DNA of 64,000 bases from Microbacterium oleivorans (GTDB lineage: Bacteria > Actinomycetota > Actinomycetes > Actinomycetales > Microbacteriaceae), in contig NZ_MAYO01000003.1 of the NCBI RefSeq assembly GCF_001691565.1, positions 1,054,001 through 1,118,000 of the forward strand. The letters are read 5' to 3'. The notes beneath the pieces are model-generated. The model saw only the letters and a program-made list of their open reading frames with translations, had not been told where the DNA came from and made no database searches. Made by a program: the position numbers and the translations under genes. Below, piece by piece: positions 34,848-43,585 of this stretch (within the stretch, counting starts at the first letter, position 1; each line of letters starts with the position of its first letter).

Positions 34848-35743
34848 ACTTCGACGGCATCCTCTTCTTCCCCGTCACCCCCTTCGACTCGGATGACCGC
34901 GTCGAGACCGACCTCCTCACGCAGCACGTGAGCGCAGGGGTGGATGCCGGTGCCGGCGGCGTCTTCCCCGCGTGCGGCACGGGCGAGTTCCACGCCCTGT
35001 CCGCCGGCGAGTCGGCGCTCGTGGTCCGCACCGCGGTCACCGCGGTCGCCGGTCGCGTCCCCGTCATCGCCGGAGCCGGCGGCCCTCTGGGCCACGCGAT
35101 CGAGGTCGCGCGCTCCGCCGCCGACGCCGGCGCCGACGGGCTGCTCGTCCTGCCGCCGTACCTCGTGGGCGCCCCGCAGCGCGGGCTCATCGCCTACGTC
35201 GAGGCGATCGCCGCGGCATCCGATCTGCCCGTCATCGTCTACCACCGCGGGTCGGCGGCGTTCACGGCCGAGTCGATCCGCACGCTCGCCGCGAACCCGA
35301 AGGTCGTCGGTTTCAAGGACGGCGTCGGCGACATCGGCGCGACCCAGCTGATCGTCCGCGCCGTCGCGGATGCCGGGCGTGAGGATTTCGCGTTCTTCAA
35401 CGGCCTGCTCACCGCGGAGCTGACGCAGGGTGCGTACCGCGGGATCGGCGTGCCGCTCTACTCGTCGGCCGCCTTCGCGATGATCCCCGAGGTCGCGAAC
35501 GCCTACTACCGCGCGTACGTCGACGGTGACGAGGCGCGTCGGATGGCGATCCTCGACGGCTTCTACGCCCCGCTCGTCGCGCTCCGCGACGAGACCCCCG
35601 GCTTCGGCGTCTCGCTCATCAAGGCGGGACTGCGTCTCGAGGGGCTGCCCGTCGGTTCGGTCCGCGCTCCGCTGGTCGACCCGACCCCGGCGCAGGAGGC
35701 CCGACTGGCCGAGATCCTCGCGGCGGGCCGCGCACTGCTGTGA
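34844..35743 (+). CDS. kdgD: 5-dehydro-4-deoxyglucarate dehydratase (KdgD-type)
   Basis: 299 residues, class I DHDPS/NAL superfamily. Motifs include ILFFPVTPFDSDDRV, CGTGEFHALS (residues 44-53), the catalytic Tyr133 in VYHRGSAAF and Schiff-base Lys158 in GFKDGVGD. The GTGEFHAL and YHRG forms are those of KdgD, which converts 5-dehydro-4-deoxy-D-glucarate to 2-oxoglutarate semialdehyde with loss of water and CO2. ATG at 34844 overlaps the preceding stop. Its neighbours make the dehydratase before it and the semialdehyde dehydrogenase after it, which supports the assignment strongly. Confidence 0.92.
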   Translation: MNFDGILFFPVTPFDSDDRVETDLLTQHVSAGVDAGAGGVFPACGTGEFHALSAGESALVVRTAVTAVAGRVPVIAGAGGPLGHAIEVARSAADAGADGLLVLPPYLVGAPQRGLIAYVEAIAAASDLPVIVYHRGSAAFTAESIRTLAANPKVVGFKDGVGDIGATQLIVRAVADAGREDFAFFNGLLTAELTQGAYRGIGVPLYSSAAFAMIPEVANAYYRAYVDGDEARRMAILDGFYAPLVALRDETPGFGVSLIKAGLRLEGLPVGSVRAPLVDPTPAQEARLAEILAAGRALL

Positions 35744-36831
35744 CCACGATCGCCTCCTTCGACGCCCGGCTGATCAGGGTGCCGCTGACGCGCCCGTGGG
35801 CGGCGGACGTCACCTCGGTCGGCGTCATCGCGACCCACGTGGTGCGCTCGGACGGCGCCGAGGGGTGGGGCTTCTCGTGGACCCCGCAGATCGGCGCTGA
35901 GGCGGTGCTCGCACTCCTGCAGCACGACATCCCTGCCTTCGCCGTCGGCCGCTCGGCCGAGCCGGCGGAGGTGTGGCTCGAGCTGTGGCGACACCTGCAC
36001 GAGGCGGGTGGCGGCGGTCTCACGACGATCGCGATCGCGGGGCTCGACCTCGCGCTGTGGGATGCCGCGGCGCGCGCCGCCGGCACCTCGGTGTCGACGT
36101 CGATCGGTCGGCGCCGTGAGTCGGTGCGCTCCTACGGGAGCGGCATCAACCTGCACTACGAACTCGACGATCTGCTTGCGCAGGCGCAGCGCTGGGTGGA
36201 TGCCGGTTTCGACGCCGTGAAGATGAAGGTCGGCAGCCCCGACCTCGCCCGCGACGTCGACCGCGTCGCCGCGGTGCGTGACGTCATCGGGCCCGACCGG
36301 GCGCTCATGATCGATGCGAATCAGCGGTGGGACCTCACCCGGGCGACGACCGCCGTCGAGGCACTCGCGGCATCCGGTATCGCCTGGATCGAGGAGCCGC
36401 TCCGCGCCGACGACCTCGCCGGCCACATCGAACTCGCTCGTCGCCTTCGATCCGGGTCGGCCGTGCCGATCGCCCTCGGCGAGAACGTGCACACCCGCTA
36501 CCGCTTCGACGACTTCGTCCGCTCGGGCGCTGCGCAGGTCGTGCAGCCGAACATCGTCCGCGTCGGCGGGATCACCCCGTTCCTCGAGATCGCGAGCGAC
36601 GCGCACGCCGCCGGCGTCGACCTGCATCCCCACCTGCTGCCCGAGCTCTCGGGCCAGCTCGCAATGACCCTGCCGCAGGAGGTCCTCGTCGAGGACATCG
36701 AGGATGCCGCGTTCGGCGCCCTCGGTGCGCTCGACGCCCCCTCCCCCGTCACCATCACCGACGGAACGCTGACCGAGGTGCCCCACGAGGGTCTCGGCCT
36801 GCGCTTCACCGACCCGGAAGGACTCCGATGA
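35740..36831 (+). CDS. Enolase-superfamily (mandelate racemase type) sugar-acid dehydratase
   Basis: 363 residues. The KxK motif is Lys161 and Lys163 (AVKMKVG), metal ligands fit Asp192 (MIDANQRW), Glu218 (IEEPL) and Glu248 (ALGENV), and His296 or His298 (DLHPHLLPE) can act as the second base. Most members with this pattern dehydrate aldarates or aldonates. With KdgD just before it, an aldarate dehydratase making 5-dehydro-4-deoxyglucarate is likely. The GTG start at 35740 overlaps the kdgD stop (GTGA). Exact substrate (galactarate, glucarate or another acid) is inferred only. Confidence 0.9.
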   Translation: MTTIASFDARLIRVPLTRPWAADVTSVGVIATHVVRSDGAEGWGFSWTPQIGAEAVLALLQHDIPAFAVGRSAEPAEVWLELWRHLHEAGGGGLTTIAIAGLDLALWDAAARAAGTSVSTSIGRRRESVRSYGSGINLHYELDDLLAQAQRWVDAGFDAVKMKVGSPDLARDVDRVAAVRDVIGPDRALMIDANQRWDLTRATTAVEALAASGIAWIEEPLRADDLAGHIELARRLRSGSAVPIALGENVHTRYRFDDFVRSGAAQVVQPNIVRVGGITPFLEIASDAHAAGVDLHPHLLPELSGQLAMTLPQEVLVEDIEDAAFGALGALDAPSPVTITDGTLTEVPHEGLGLRFTDPEGLR

Positions 36832-38276
36832 CCACGTCACCCGAAGAACTCGCCCGCCTCACCGACGCCGCCGCGGCCGCCGCGCCGATCTGGCGCACGT
36901 CGTCCGCCGACGATCGCGCGCGCTGGCTGACGGCCGTCGCCGACGCCCTCGACGCGCACGCCGACGAACTCGTCGCGATCGCCGACCGCGAGACCCGTCT
37001 TGGGGCCGTCCGCCTTCGCGGCGAGGTCGGCCGCACGACGGGGCAGCTGCGCCTGTTCGCCTCGGTCGTCCGCGAGGGCTCTTACCTCGAGCTGACCGTC
37101 GACGACGCGGATGCCGCGGCCACTCCGCCCCGGCCGGAGCTGCGTCGCCTGCTCGTCGGCGTCGGCCCGGTCGCCGTGTTCTCGGCATCCAACTTCCCGT
37201 TCGCGTTCTCGGTCTGCGGTGGCGACACCGCCTCGGCGTGGGCGGCGGGCAACCCGGTCATCGTGAAGGCGCACTCGGGGCACCCCGAACTGTCGGAGCG
37301 CACCGCCGCGATCGCGATCGACGCGCTGACGGCCGCGGGCGCTCCCGCCGGGTCGCTCGCTCTCATCGAGGGCCGCGAGGCGGGCAACGCGCTCGTGCAG
37401 CACCCCGTCATCCAGGCCGCCGGGTTCACAGGCTCGCTCTCGGGCGGACGTGCACTGTTCGACCTCGCGAGCGGGCGCCCCGACCCGATCCCGTTCTACG
37501 GCGAACTCGGCAGCGTGAACCCCGTCGTCGTCACGACGGGCGCCGCAGCGGCTCGCGGCGCGGTGCTCGCGACTGGACTCGTCGGCTCGTTCACGCTCGG
37601 CGCGGGGCAGTTCTGCACGAAGCCCGGTGTCGTGTTCATCCCGCGGGATGCCGGTATCGAGCAGCTCGTGGCGGACGCCGTCGCCGGTGCTGCCGGTGGA
37701 CCGCTGCTCACCGAGCGCATCACGACGGCCTTCCCCGACGGCATCCGCGAGCTCGAGGCCGACCCGTCGGTCGAGGTGCTCGCCCAGGGCGCCGAGACGC
37801 CCGACGGTGCCCGCCCCGTGGTGTTGACGACGGATGCCGCGGCGGTCGCCGACCGTCCCGAGACGCTCATCGCAGAGGTCTTCGGGCCGGTCACCCTGCT
37901 CGTCCGCTACAGCGACGAGCACGAGCTCGTCCGCGCGCTGCGCGCCGTGCCGGGAAGCCTCACCGCGACCCTGCACAGCGAGGCAGGCGAGGACGTCGCC
38001 GAGGTGCTCGAGCTGCTGCAGCTGCGCGCCGGACGCGTGCTGTTCGCGGGCTGGCCGACCGGCGTCGCGGTGACCTGGTCGCAGCAGCACGGCGGACCGT
38101 GGCCCGCGACGACGTCGCTCCACACCTCGGTCGGCGCCACGGCGATCCGCCGGTTCCTGCGGCCGGTCGTCTTCCAGGATGCGCCCGACGCGCTGTTGCC
38201 CGAGGCGCTCCGTGACGCGTCGCTGGCGCGGCTGCCGCACCGCCGCAACGGCGTGCTGCAGGTGCCGTCCGCATGA
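36828..38276 (+). CDS. Aldehyde dehydrogenase, probable 2-oxoglutarate semialdehyde dehydrogenase
   Basis: 482 residues. Catalytic Cys263 lies in AGQFCTKPG and the general-base Glu226 in GELGSVNP. The SNFPFAFSVCGGDTASAWAAG segment is characteristic of the ketoglutarate-semialdehyde dehydrogenases that follow KdgD. It oxidises 2-oxoglutarate semialdehyde to 2-oxoglutarate, delivering carbon into the TCA cycle. ATG at 36828 overlaps the dehydratase stop (ATGA). Position directly after kdgD and the enolase-type dehydratase supports the role. Confidence 0.92.
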   Translation: MTTSPEELARLTDAAAAAAPIWRTSSADDRARWLTAVADALDAHADELVAIADRETRLGAVRLRGEVGRTTGQLRLFASVVREGSYLELTVDDADAAATPPRPELRRLLVGVGPVAVFSASNFPFAFSVCGGDTASAWAAGNPVIVKAHSGHPELSERTAAIAIDALTAAGAPAGSLALIEGREAGNALVQHPVIQAAGFTGSLSGGRALFDLASGRPDPIPFYGELGSVNPVVVTTGAAAARGAVLATGLVGSFTLGAGQFCTKPGVVFIPRDAGIEQLVADAVAGAAGGPLLTERITTAFPDGIRELEADPSVEVLAQGAETPDGARPVVLTTDAAAVADRPETLIAEVFGPVTLLVRYSDEHELVRALRAVPGSLTATLHSEAGEDVAEVLELLQLRAGRVLFAGWPTGVAVTWSQQHGGPWPATTSLHTSVGATAIRRFLRPVVFQDAPDALLPEALRDASLARLPHRRNGVLQVPSA

Positions 38277-39232
38277 GCGCGGCGTTCGACCTCGTCCGCG
38301 GGCACGTCGATGCGGGCCGGCTGCCGTCGGCCGTGCTCGGTGTGGCCACGGCCGAGGGGACGGTTGCGCTCGAGGGCTTCGGGGCCGCGGCATCCGATCG
38401 GTACCCGCTCTTCTCGATCACGAAGCCCCTGCTGGGGATCGCCGCGGCGCGGGCGATCGAGCGCGGGCTGCTGACGACCGAGACGCCGCTTCGGGATGCT
38501 GTGCCGGAGTTCGGCGCGGGGCGCGACGACATGGTGCTGCTGCGTCACCTCGCCTCGCACACCGCCGGCATCGCCGAGCCGCCGCTCGACCCCGTGACGC
38601 CGCTGCGTGAGGAGCTCGTCACCCGCGGTCGGGACTTCGCCGCGGGCAGCGCCTCGCGCTACTCGTCGCTCGCGTTCGAGGGCATCGCGGCGCTCGTCGA
38701 GCACACGACTGGTCGCGAGTGGGCGGATGCCGTGGGTCAGTGGGCCGGCGAGATCGGCGCCGACGGCCTCAGCCTCGACCACGCGGGCTCGGTCGAGGTC
38801 GTCGACGCTGCGGCGTCGGGCGTCGACATGGCCCGGTTCGCCGCGGTGCGGCATCCGGGCGCCGGACTCGTCGGCCGTGCCGAGGACCTGCTGCGGCTGG
38901 GGTCGGAGTTGCTGCGCATCGAGGGCGGGGCGACCGGCGGCATCCTGCAGCCGGCAACGCTGGCGATGATGCGACGGCCGCTGACCGGCGACATCCCGCG
39001 GCTCGAGCCGTACACCGCGGAGCGCGGGCAGGACTGGGGGTTCACGTGGAACCTCCGCTCGCGCGCGCCCGGCCTCATCGACCAGGACGTCTACGGCCAC
39101 GGCGGCTGGGCCGGCACCGAGTTCTGGGTGCACCCGACCGCCGGCGTCGCCTGGGTGCTGCTCACGAACGCCGTCTCGCGCCCCGGCGTCGACCTCGACG
39201 CGATCGACAACGCGGTCGTGTCCGGGCGCTGA
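38273..39232 (+). CDS. Beta-lactamase-family serine hydrolase (class C fold), paralogue 1
   Basis: 319 residues. The catalytic SxxK is Ser48-Ile-Thr-Lys51 (FSITKPL), the Tyr of the second motif is Tyr130 (SRYSSLAFEG), and the third motif is GHGGWAG. No signal peptide, so a cytoplasmic esterase or lactonase rather than an antibiotic-resistance enzyme. The ATG at 38273 overlaps the aldehyde dehydrogenase stop, making it the last gene of the uronate operon. A close paralogue lies at 42605, also start-coupled to a sugar enzyme. Role possibly in lactone or ester hydrolysis of sugar acids (inference). Confidence 0.9.
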   Translation: MSAAFDLVRGHVDAGRLPSAVLGVATAEGTVALEGFGAAASDRYPLFSITKPLLGIAAARAIERGLLTTETPLRDAVPEFGAGRDDMVLLRHLASHTAGIAEPPLDPVTPLREELVTRGRDFAAGSASRYSSLAFEGIAALVEHTTGREWADAVGQWAGEIGADGLSLDHAGSVEVVDAAASGVDMARFAAVRHPGAGLVGRAEDLLRLGSELLRIEGGATGGILQPATLAMMRRPLTGDIPRLEPYTAERGQDWGFTWNLRSRAPGLIDQDVYGHGGWAGTEFWVHPTAGVAWVLLTNAVSRPGVDLDAIDNAVVSGR

Positions 39233-39263
39233 GGGTGTGCGCGTGGGCGCGGCGTCCTTCGCG

Positions 39264-39343
39264 TCCAGATCATGTTCTCTCGCCGAGATCACGTGTCGTG
39301 GACGTTCGTCGCGTGTGCCTTCGGCGAGAGGACATGATCCGGA
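39264..39343. repeat. 80-bp palindromic intergenic element, copy B
   Basis: Outer arms TCCAGATCATGTTCTCTCGC and GGCGAGAGGACATGATCCGG. Lies 31 bp past the serine hydrolase stop, between convergent genes. Confidence 0.8.
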
Positions 39344-39382
39344 TGCCGCATGGCAGGCCCGGCGACAGCCACCCCGCCTTCG

Positions 39383-40423
39383 CTATCGGAAGGCGAAGAC
39401 GAGGATCAGGACGGGCACCACGACCAGGTAGCAGACGCCAAACGCCAGGATGACGGCTGTTCGCCGCGAGGTCACCTCCCGCAGGCGCCGACCGTCATCG
39501 CCCACGCCGGGCGGCGGGGTGAGGACCTCGGGGATCTGCTCCCCCGCGGAATCCGTCCCCGCGAGGTTGTCGTCGCGCCACCGAGCCCACTGATCGACCT
39601 TCTTGCTGAGCGCGCGGACAGTGGCCAGCAGCCACGTCCACGTGTCGGGGTCGACGGTGACGAGCGGCCCTTTCGCGTACAGGAACAGCCAGTCGTCGAT
39701 GATCTCGGCATCCAGTCGCGCCGCGGTGTCGATGAAGCGAGCCATGATGTCGGGCGCGAACAGGTACAGCGCGTCCCTCTCGTAGCCTGCCGGACAGTAC
39801 AGGCCGAAGTGCTGATCGAACTCGCCCTCCAGACGCAATCGCTGGTCGGGGTCGGGGACGAACATCGATTCGCGGCCGCCGACCACACCGCGCTCGGCGA
39901 GGCCGTCGAGCACGATGTGCGGCAACGGAGCGTCGAGTCTGATGGCGACGTATCCACGTCCCGAGTAATTCGCGATCTCCACGAAGCGGCCGCCAGGAAG
40001 GTGGATCGTCGGATCGGCCGCCTTCGAGCGCCACTTCGTGAAAAGGATGCCGGGATATTGCGGCTCGTACTCGCGGCCTACGTAGATGAGTCCGTTCGCC
40101 TTGGTGAACTCGTGGACACGGTAGGGGGATTCCACTCGCGGATCCCAGGCGGAATTCACGTATCGCCACGTCACCGGGATGGCCACGGCCGCCAGGGCCG
40201 TGATCATGATCTCCCACAGCTCAGGCCAGGTCCAGAGGTCCAGGTGAGCGAGGATGAGCACCGGAACGAAGAACACGAACCACACCGCTGAGAGCGTCAT
40301 CATGATCAACGCGACCGTCAGCAGCGGCGCCCCTCGCCCAACGGACCATCGCGGGATGTGCCTCTTGTTGTAGGCCTTCACCGCAGCTCGATCCACCGGG
40401 TCCGTGAGGGCCGAGAAGTCCAT
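39383..40423 (-). CDS. Membrane protein of unknown function
   Basis: 346 residues. Two N-terminal helices (about residues 33-60, LLTVALIMMTLSAVWFVFFV, and 68-86), a large soluble middle part of about 230 residues and one C-terminal helix (AVILAFGVCYLVVVPVLILV). The middle contains RVHEFTKANGLIYVGREYEP and aromatic-rich segments. It does not look like a sugar transporter. ATG at 40423; convergent with the serine hydrolase across a palindromic element. I do not recognise the family with confidence. Base composition is slightly lower in GC than its neighbours. Confidence 0.75.
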   Translation of the reverse strand: MDFSALTDPVDRAAVKAYNKRHIPRWSVGRGAPLLTVALIMMTLSAVWFVFFVPVLILAHLDLWTWPELWEIMITALAAVAIPVTWRYVNSAWDPRVESPYRVHEFTKANGLIYVGREYEPQYPGILFTKWRSKAADPTIHLPGGRFVEIANYSGRGYVAIRLDAPLPHIVLDGLAERGVVGGRESMFVPDPDQRLRLEGEFDQHFGLYCPAGYERDALYLFAPDIMARFIDTAARLDAEIIDDWLFLYAKGPLVTVDPDTWTWLLATVRALSKKVDQWARWRDDNLAGTDSAGEQIPEVLTPPPGVGDDGRRLREVTSRRTAVILAFGVCYLVVVPVLILVFAFR

Positions 40424-40701
40424 GCGGCCACGCTATCGAGGGACGATCCGTCATGCCCGCCTGAACCCTGGCCCTTGCGCACGAGCCGGCCCTGTGGTCA
40501 GGGTGCGCAGAGGAGTGGTCTCGGGACGCCACGGGGATTCGGCGAAGAATGCCGGCCGTGCCGGATCAGAGGCGCCGTCGGTCTGACGGGGCCGGAACGG
40601 GGCATGGCAGGGCTCCCGCGCCGCGACATTCCGTCACGGACGGTCGCTTCGCGCCGCGGCATCCCACCCTCCGCGACGGAATCTCGGCAGCTTCCCCCGC
40701 G

Positions 40702-40781
40702 TCGACATCATGTTCTCTCGCCGAGGTCACACATTCTGCGCGGGCGGAGCGTGTGCGTTCGGCGAGAGGACATGATCCGGA
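40702..40781. repeat. 80-bp palindromic intergenic element, copy C
   Basis: Outer arms TCGACATCATGTTCTCTCGC and GGCGAGAGGACATGATCCGG. This copy is between divergent genes, where a terminator role would make no sense. Confidence 0.8.
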
Positions 40782-40809
40782 GGGGGTGCGAGCGGATGCC
40801 GCACGGTTC

Positions 40810-40823
40810 GGAAAGCGCTTCCC
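40810..40823. promoter_or_regulatory. LacI-type operator before GH35 gene
   Basis: GGAAAGCGCTTCCC, near-perfect palindrome, 30 bp before the GTG at 40854. Confidence 0.65.
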
Positions 40824-40853
40824 GGTGGCGCAGGATCTCGCTAGGGGGGGCGG

Positions 40854-42605
40854 GTGACTTCCAGGTTCGCCATCGGCGAGACCGACTTCCTCCTCGACGG
40901 TCAGCCGCACCGGATCATCTCCGGCGCCCTGCACTACCCGCGCGTACACCCCGACCTCTGGCGCGACCGGATCCGCAAAGCGCGGCTCATGGGGCTGAAC
41001 GCGATCGAGACCTACGTCATGTGGAACGCGCACGAGCCCGTCCAGGGACGATGGGATGCCACCGGCGCGCTCGACCTCGGCCGCTTCCTCGACATCGTCG
41101 CGGAAGAGGGGATGCACGCGATCGTCCGACCCGGCCCGTACGTGTGCGCCGAATGGCACGGCGGCGGCCTGCCGACCTGGCTGACCTCCGACCGCGACCT
41201 GCGGCTGCGCAGCTCCGACCCGCGCTACCTCGCCGCGGTGACCTCGTACCTCGAGAAGGTCAACGCGATCGTCGCGCCCCGACAGATCGACACCGGCGGC
41301 TCGGTCATCCTCGTGCAGATCGAGAACGAGTACGGCGCCTACGGGTCGGACAAGGACTACCTCGCAGAGCTGATCCGCGTCACCCGCGCCGGCGGCATCA
41401 CCGTCCCGCTGACGCAGGTCGACCAGCCCATCCCCCACATGCTCGAGGGCGGTGCGCACGAAGGGCTCCACAAGACCGGCTCCTTCGGCGGACGCATCGA
41501 CGAACGGCTCGCCGTGCTGCGCGAGCACCAACCGACCGGGCCGCTGATGTGCATGGAGTTCTGGTGCGGCTGGTTCGACCACTGGGGCGAGAAGCACCAC
41601 ACCACGACCTTCGCCGACTCCGCCGCCGACCTCGACCGCCTGCTGGCGGCCGGCGCGTCGGTGAACATCTACATGGTCCACGGCGGAACGAACTTCGGGC
41701 TGACCGCGGGCGCCAACGACTCCGGCCGGTACCTGCCCATGGTCACGAGCTACGACTACGACTCACCCATCTCGGAGTCGGGCGACATCACCGAGAAGTT
41801 CCGAGCCTTCCGTGACGTCATCGCGAAGCACGCCCCTGTGCCCGACGAGCCCCTGCCCGAGCCGGTCGACGCACCGACCCCGACAGTGCGGCTCGAGGCC
41901 GTGGCGTCGCCCCTCGACCTCGTCGCCACGAGCCGTGGGGAGTTCGCGGCGCCGCCGACGATGGACGAGCTCGGTGCCGACGTCGTCCTCGTCGAGTACC
42001 GCGTCGACGCGCCGCTCGACCGCCCCGCCGTCCTGCGCGCCGAGGTGCGCGATCACGCCTGGGTGCGGCGGGACGGAACCCTCGTCGGCCGGCTGCAGCG
42101 GACGCTCGGCGACGACACCCTCATCGTCCCCGCCGGCAGCGAGCTCAGCCTGCTCGTCGAGGAGACCGGCCGCGTCAACTACGACACGAAGATCGGCGAA
42201 CCGAAGGGCCTCATCGGCGACGTGCAGCTCGACGGGGCACCCGTCACCGGTCCGTGGCGGGTGCGGACGATCGACGTCCCCGCCCTGGCGGTCGCCGTCA
42301 CCGCCGCGGACGCGACCCCGCTGGACGGCCCCGCCGTGGGCCCGGTCGGGCTCCGCGGCGCCTTCGAGTTGGCGGCATCCGCCGATCTGTTCCTCGACAG
42401 CCGCGGGTGGGGCAAGGGCTACGCGTGGGTCAACGGCTTCTTCCTCGGACGGTACTGGCGACGCGGCCCGCAGCGCACGCTCTACGTCCCCGGCCCGGTG
42501 ACGCGCGCCGGGGCGAACCAGCTGGTCATCGTCGAACTCGAAGAGACAGCCGAACCGACGGCGCGCTTCCTCGCGCGCCCCGACCTGGGACACGAGGTGG
42601 AGTGA
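40854..42605 (+). CDS. GH35 beta-galactosidase
   Basis: 583 residues, typical for bacterial GH35. Hallmarks: IISGALHYPRVHPDLWRDRI (21-40), IVRPGPYVCAEWHGGGLP (90-107), acid/base region QIENEYGAYG (155-164) and nucleophile Glu235 in CMEFWCGWFDHWGE. The C-terminal beta domains end in a jelly-roll with WGKGYAWVNGFFLGRYW. No signal peptide, so it releases terminal beta-galactose from imported galactan or rhamnogalacturonan side-chain oligosaccharides in the cytoplasm. The GTG start at 40854 follows a G-rich segment. Its stop shares one base with the next start (TGATG). Confidence 0.94.
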   Translation: MTSRFAIGETDFLLDGQPHRIISGALHYPRVHPDLWRDRIRKARLMGLNAIETYVMWNAHEPVQGRWDATGALDLGRFLDIVAEEGMHAIVRPGPYVCAEWHGGGLPTWLTSDRDLRLRSSDPRYLAAVTSYLEKVNAIVAPRQIDTGGSVILVQIENEYGAYGSDKDYLAELIRVTRAGGITVPLTQVDQPIPHMLEGGAHEGLHKTGSFGGRIDERLAVLREHQPTGPLMCMEFWCGWFDHWGEKHHTTTFADSAADLDRLLAAGASVNIYMVHGGTNFGLTAGANDSGRYLPMVTSYDYDSPISESGDITEKFRAFRDVIAKHAPVPDEPLPEPVDAPTPTVRLEAVASPLDLVATSRGEFAAPPTMDELGADVVLVEYRVDAPLDRPAVLRAEVRDHAWVRRDGTLVGRLQRTLGDDTLIVPAGSELSLLVEETGRVNYDTKIGEPKGLIGDVQLDGAPVTGPWRVRTIDVPALAVAVTAADATPLDGPAVGPVGLRGAFELAASADLFLDSRGWGKGYAWVNGFFLGRYWRRGPQRTLYVPGPVTRAGANQLVIVELEETAEPTARFLARPDLGHEVE

Positions 42606-43570
42606 TGGCCTACGCCGCTGCATTCGATCTGGTCGCACGCCACGTCACGGAGGGCCGACTGCCCTCCGCGGTGCTGGGCGTTGCGACCGCCGAGGGCACG
42701 ATCGCCCTCGACGCCTTCGGCGCCGACACGGCCGACCGGTATCCGCTGTTCTCGATCACGAAGCCGCTCGTCGGGATCGCGGCGGCGCGCGCCGTCGAGC
42801 GAGGGCTGCTCACGGCGGAGACGCCGCTGTCGGCGGCGATCCCGGGATTCGACGGTGACCGCGAAGACGTCGTGCGCCTGCGCCACCTCGTCTCGCACAC
42901 CGTCGGGATCGCCGACCCGCCGCTCGATTCCGCCATCCCGCTGCGCACAGAGCTCACCACACGCGGGCGGGACTTCGCCCCGGGAGCGGCCTCGCGCTAC
43001 TCCACCCTCGCCTTCGAAGGCATCGCCGCGCTGCTCGAGCACACCACCGGCCTCACCTGGGATGCCGCCGTCGCGGAGTGGAGTGGGGAGCTCGGTGCGA
43101 CCGGACTCAGCCTCGACCACGCCGATGCAGCGAACATCGTCGACGCCGCCGAGGCGGGCGTCGACATGGAGCGCTTCCGCGCCGCGAAGAACCCGGGCGC
43201 AGGGCTCGCCGGCCGCGCCGACGACCTGCTGCGGCTGGGAAGCGCGCTGCTACGCATCGGCGGGGGCGAGACCGGCGGCATCCTGCAGCCGGCGACGCTC
43301 GCGATGATGCGTCGGCCGATCACCGGCGACATCCCCCGCCTCGAGCCCTACGTCGCCTCGCGCGGTCAGGACTGGGGATTCACCTGGAACCTGCGCACCC
43401 GTGCGCCGGGACTCATCGACCGCGACGTGTTCGGGCACGGCGGTTGGGCAGGCACGGAGTTCTGGGTGCACCCGTCCGCGGGCGTCGCATGGGCGCTGCT
43501 CACCACCCGCGTGCAACGCGACGGCTTCGACCTCGACGCGCTCGACAACGCCGTCATCGCCGCCCGCTGA
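42605..43570 (+). CDS. Beta-lactamase-family serine hydrolase, paralogue 2
   Basis: 321 residues. Catalytic Ser50 and Lys53 (FSITKPLVG), Tyr132 (SRYSTLAFEG), and GHGGWAGTEFWVHP near the C-terminus. It is clearly homologous over its full length to the 38273-39232 product, with long identical stretches such as GGILQPATLAMMRRP. ATG at 42605 shares one base with the GH35 stop, so it is translationally coupled to beta-galactosidase. The same hydrolase family attached to two different catabolic operons suggests a common esterase or lactonase need. Function otherwise unknown. Confidence 0.9.
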   Translation: MAYAAAFDLVARHVTEGRLPSAVLGVATAEGTIALDAFGADTADRYPLFSITKPLVGIAAARAVERGLLTAETPLSAAIPGFDGDREDVVRLRHLVSHTVGIADPPLDSAIPLRTELTTRGRDFAPGAASRYSTLAFEGIAALLEHTTGLTWDAAVAEWSGELGATGLSLDHADAANIVDAAEAGVDMERFRAAKNPGAGLAGRADDLLRLGSALLRIGGGETGGILQPATLAMMRRPITGDIPRLEPYVASRGQDWGFTWNLRTRAPGLIDRDVFGHGGWAGTEFWVHPSAGVAWALLTTRVQRDGFDLDALDNAVIAAR

Positions 43571-43585
43571 GCCGGCCGCACCCGC

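Larger units (their letters stand above)
40424..40853. other. Intergenic region before GH35 gene
   Basis: No gene is supported. It contains one copy of the 80-bp palindromic element and a LacI-type operator just upstream of the GH35 start. The first 270 bases hold nothing recognisable. Confidence 0.65.

Noticed and set aside
38273..39232. Antibiotic-resistance beta-lactamase
   Set aside because: SxxK and Tyr motifs are present but there is no signal peptide and the gene is coupled to a catabolic operon, with a paralogue in the same setting.
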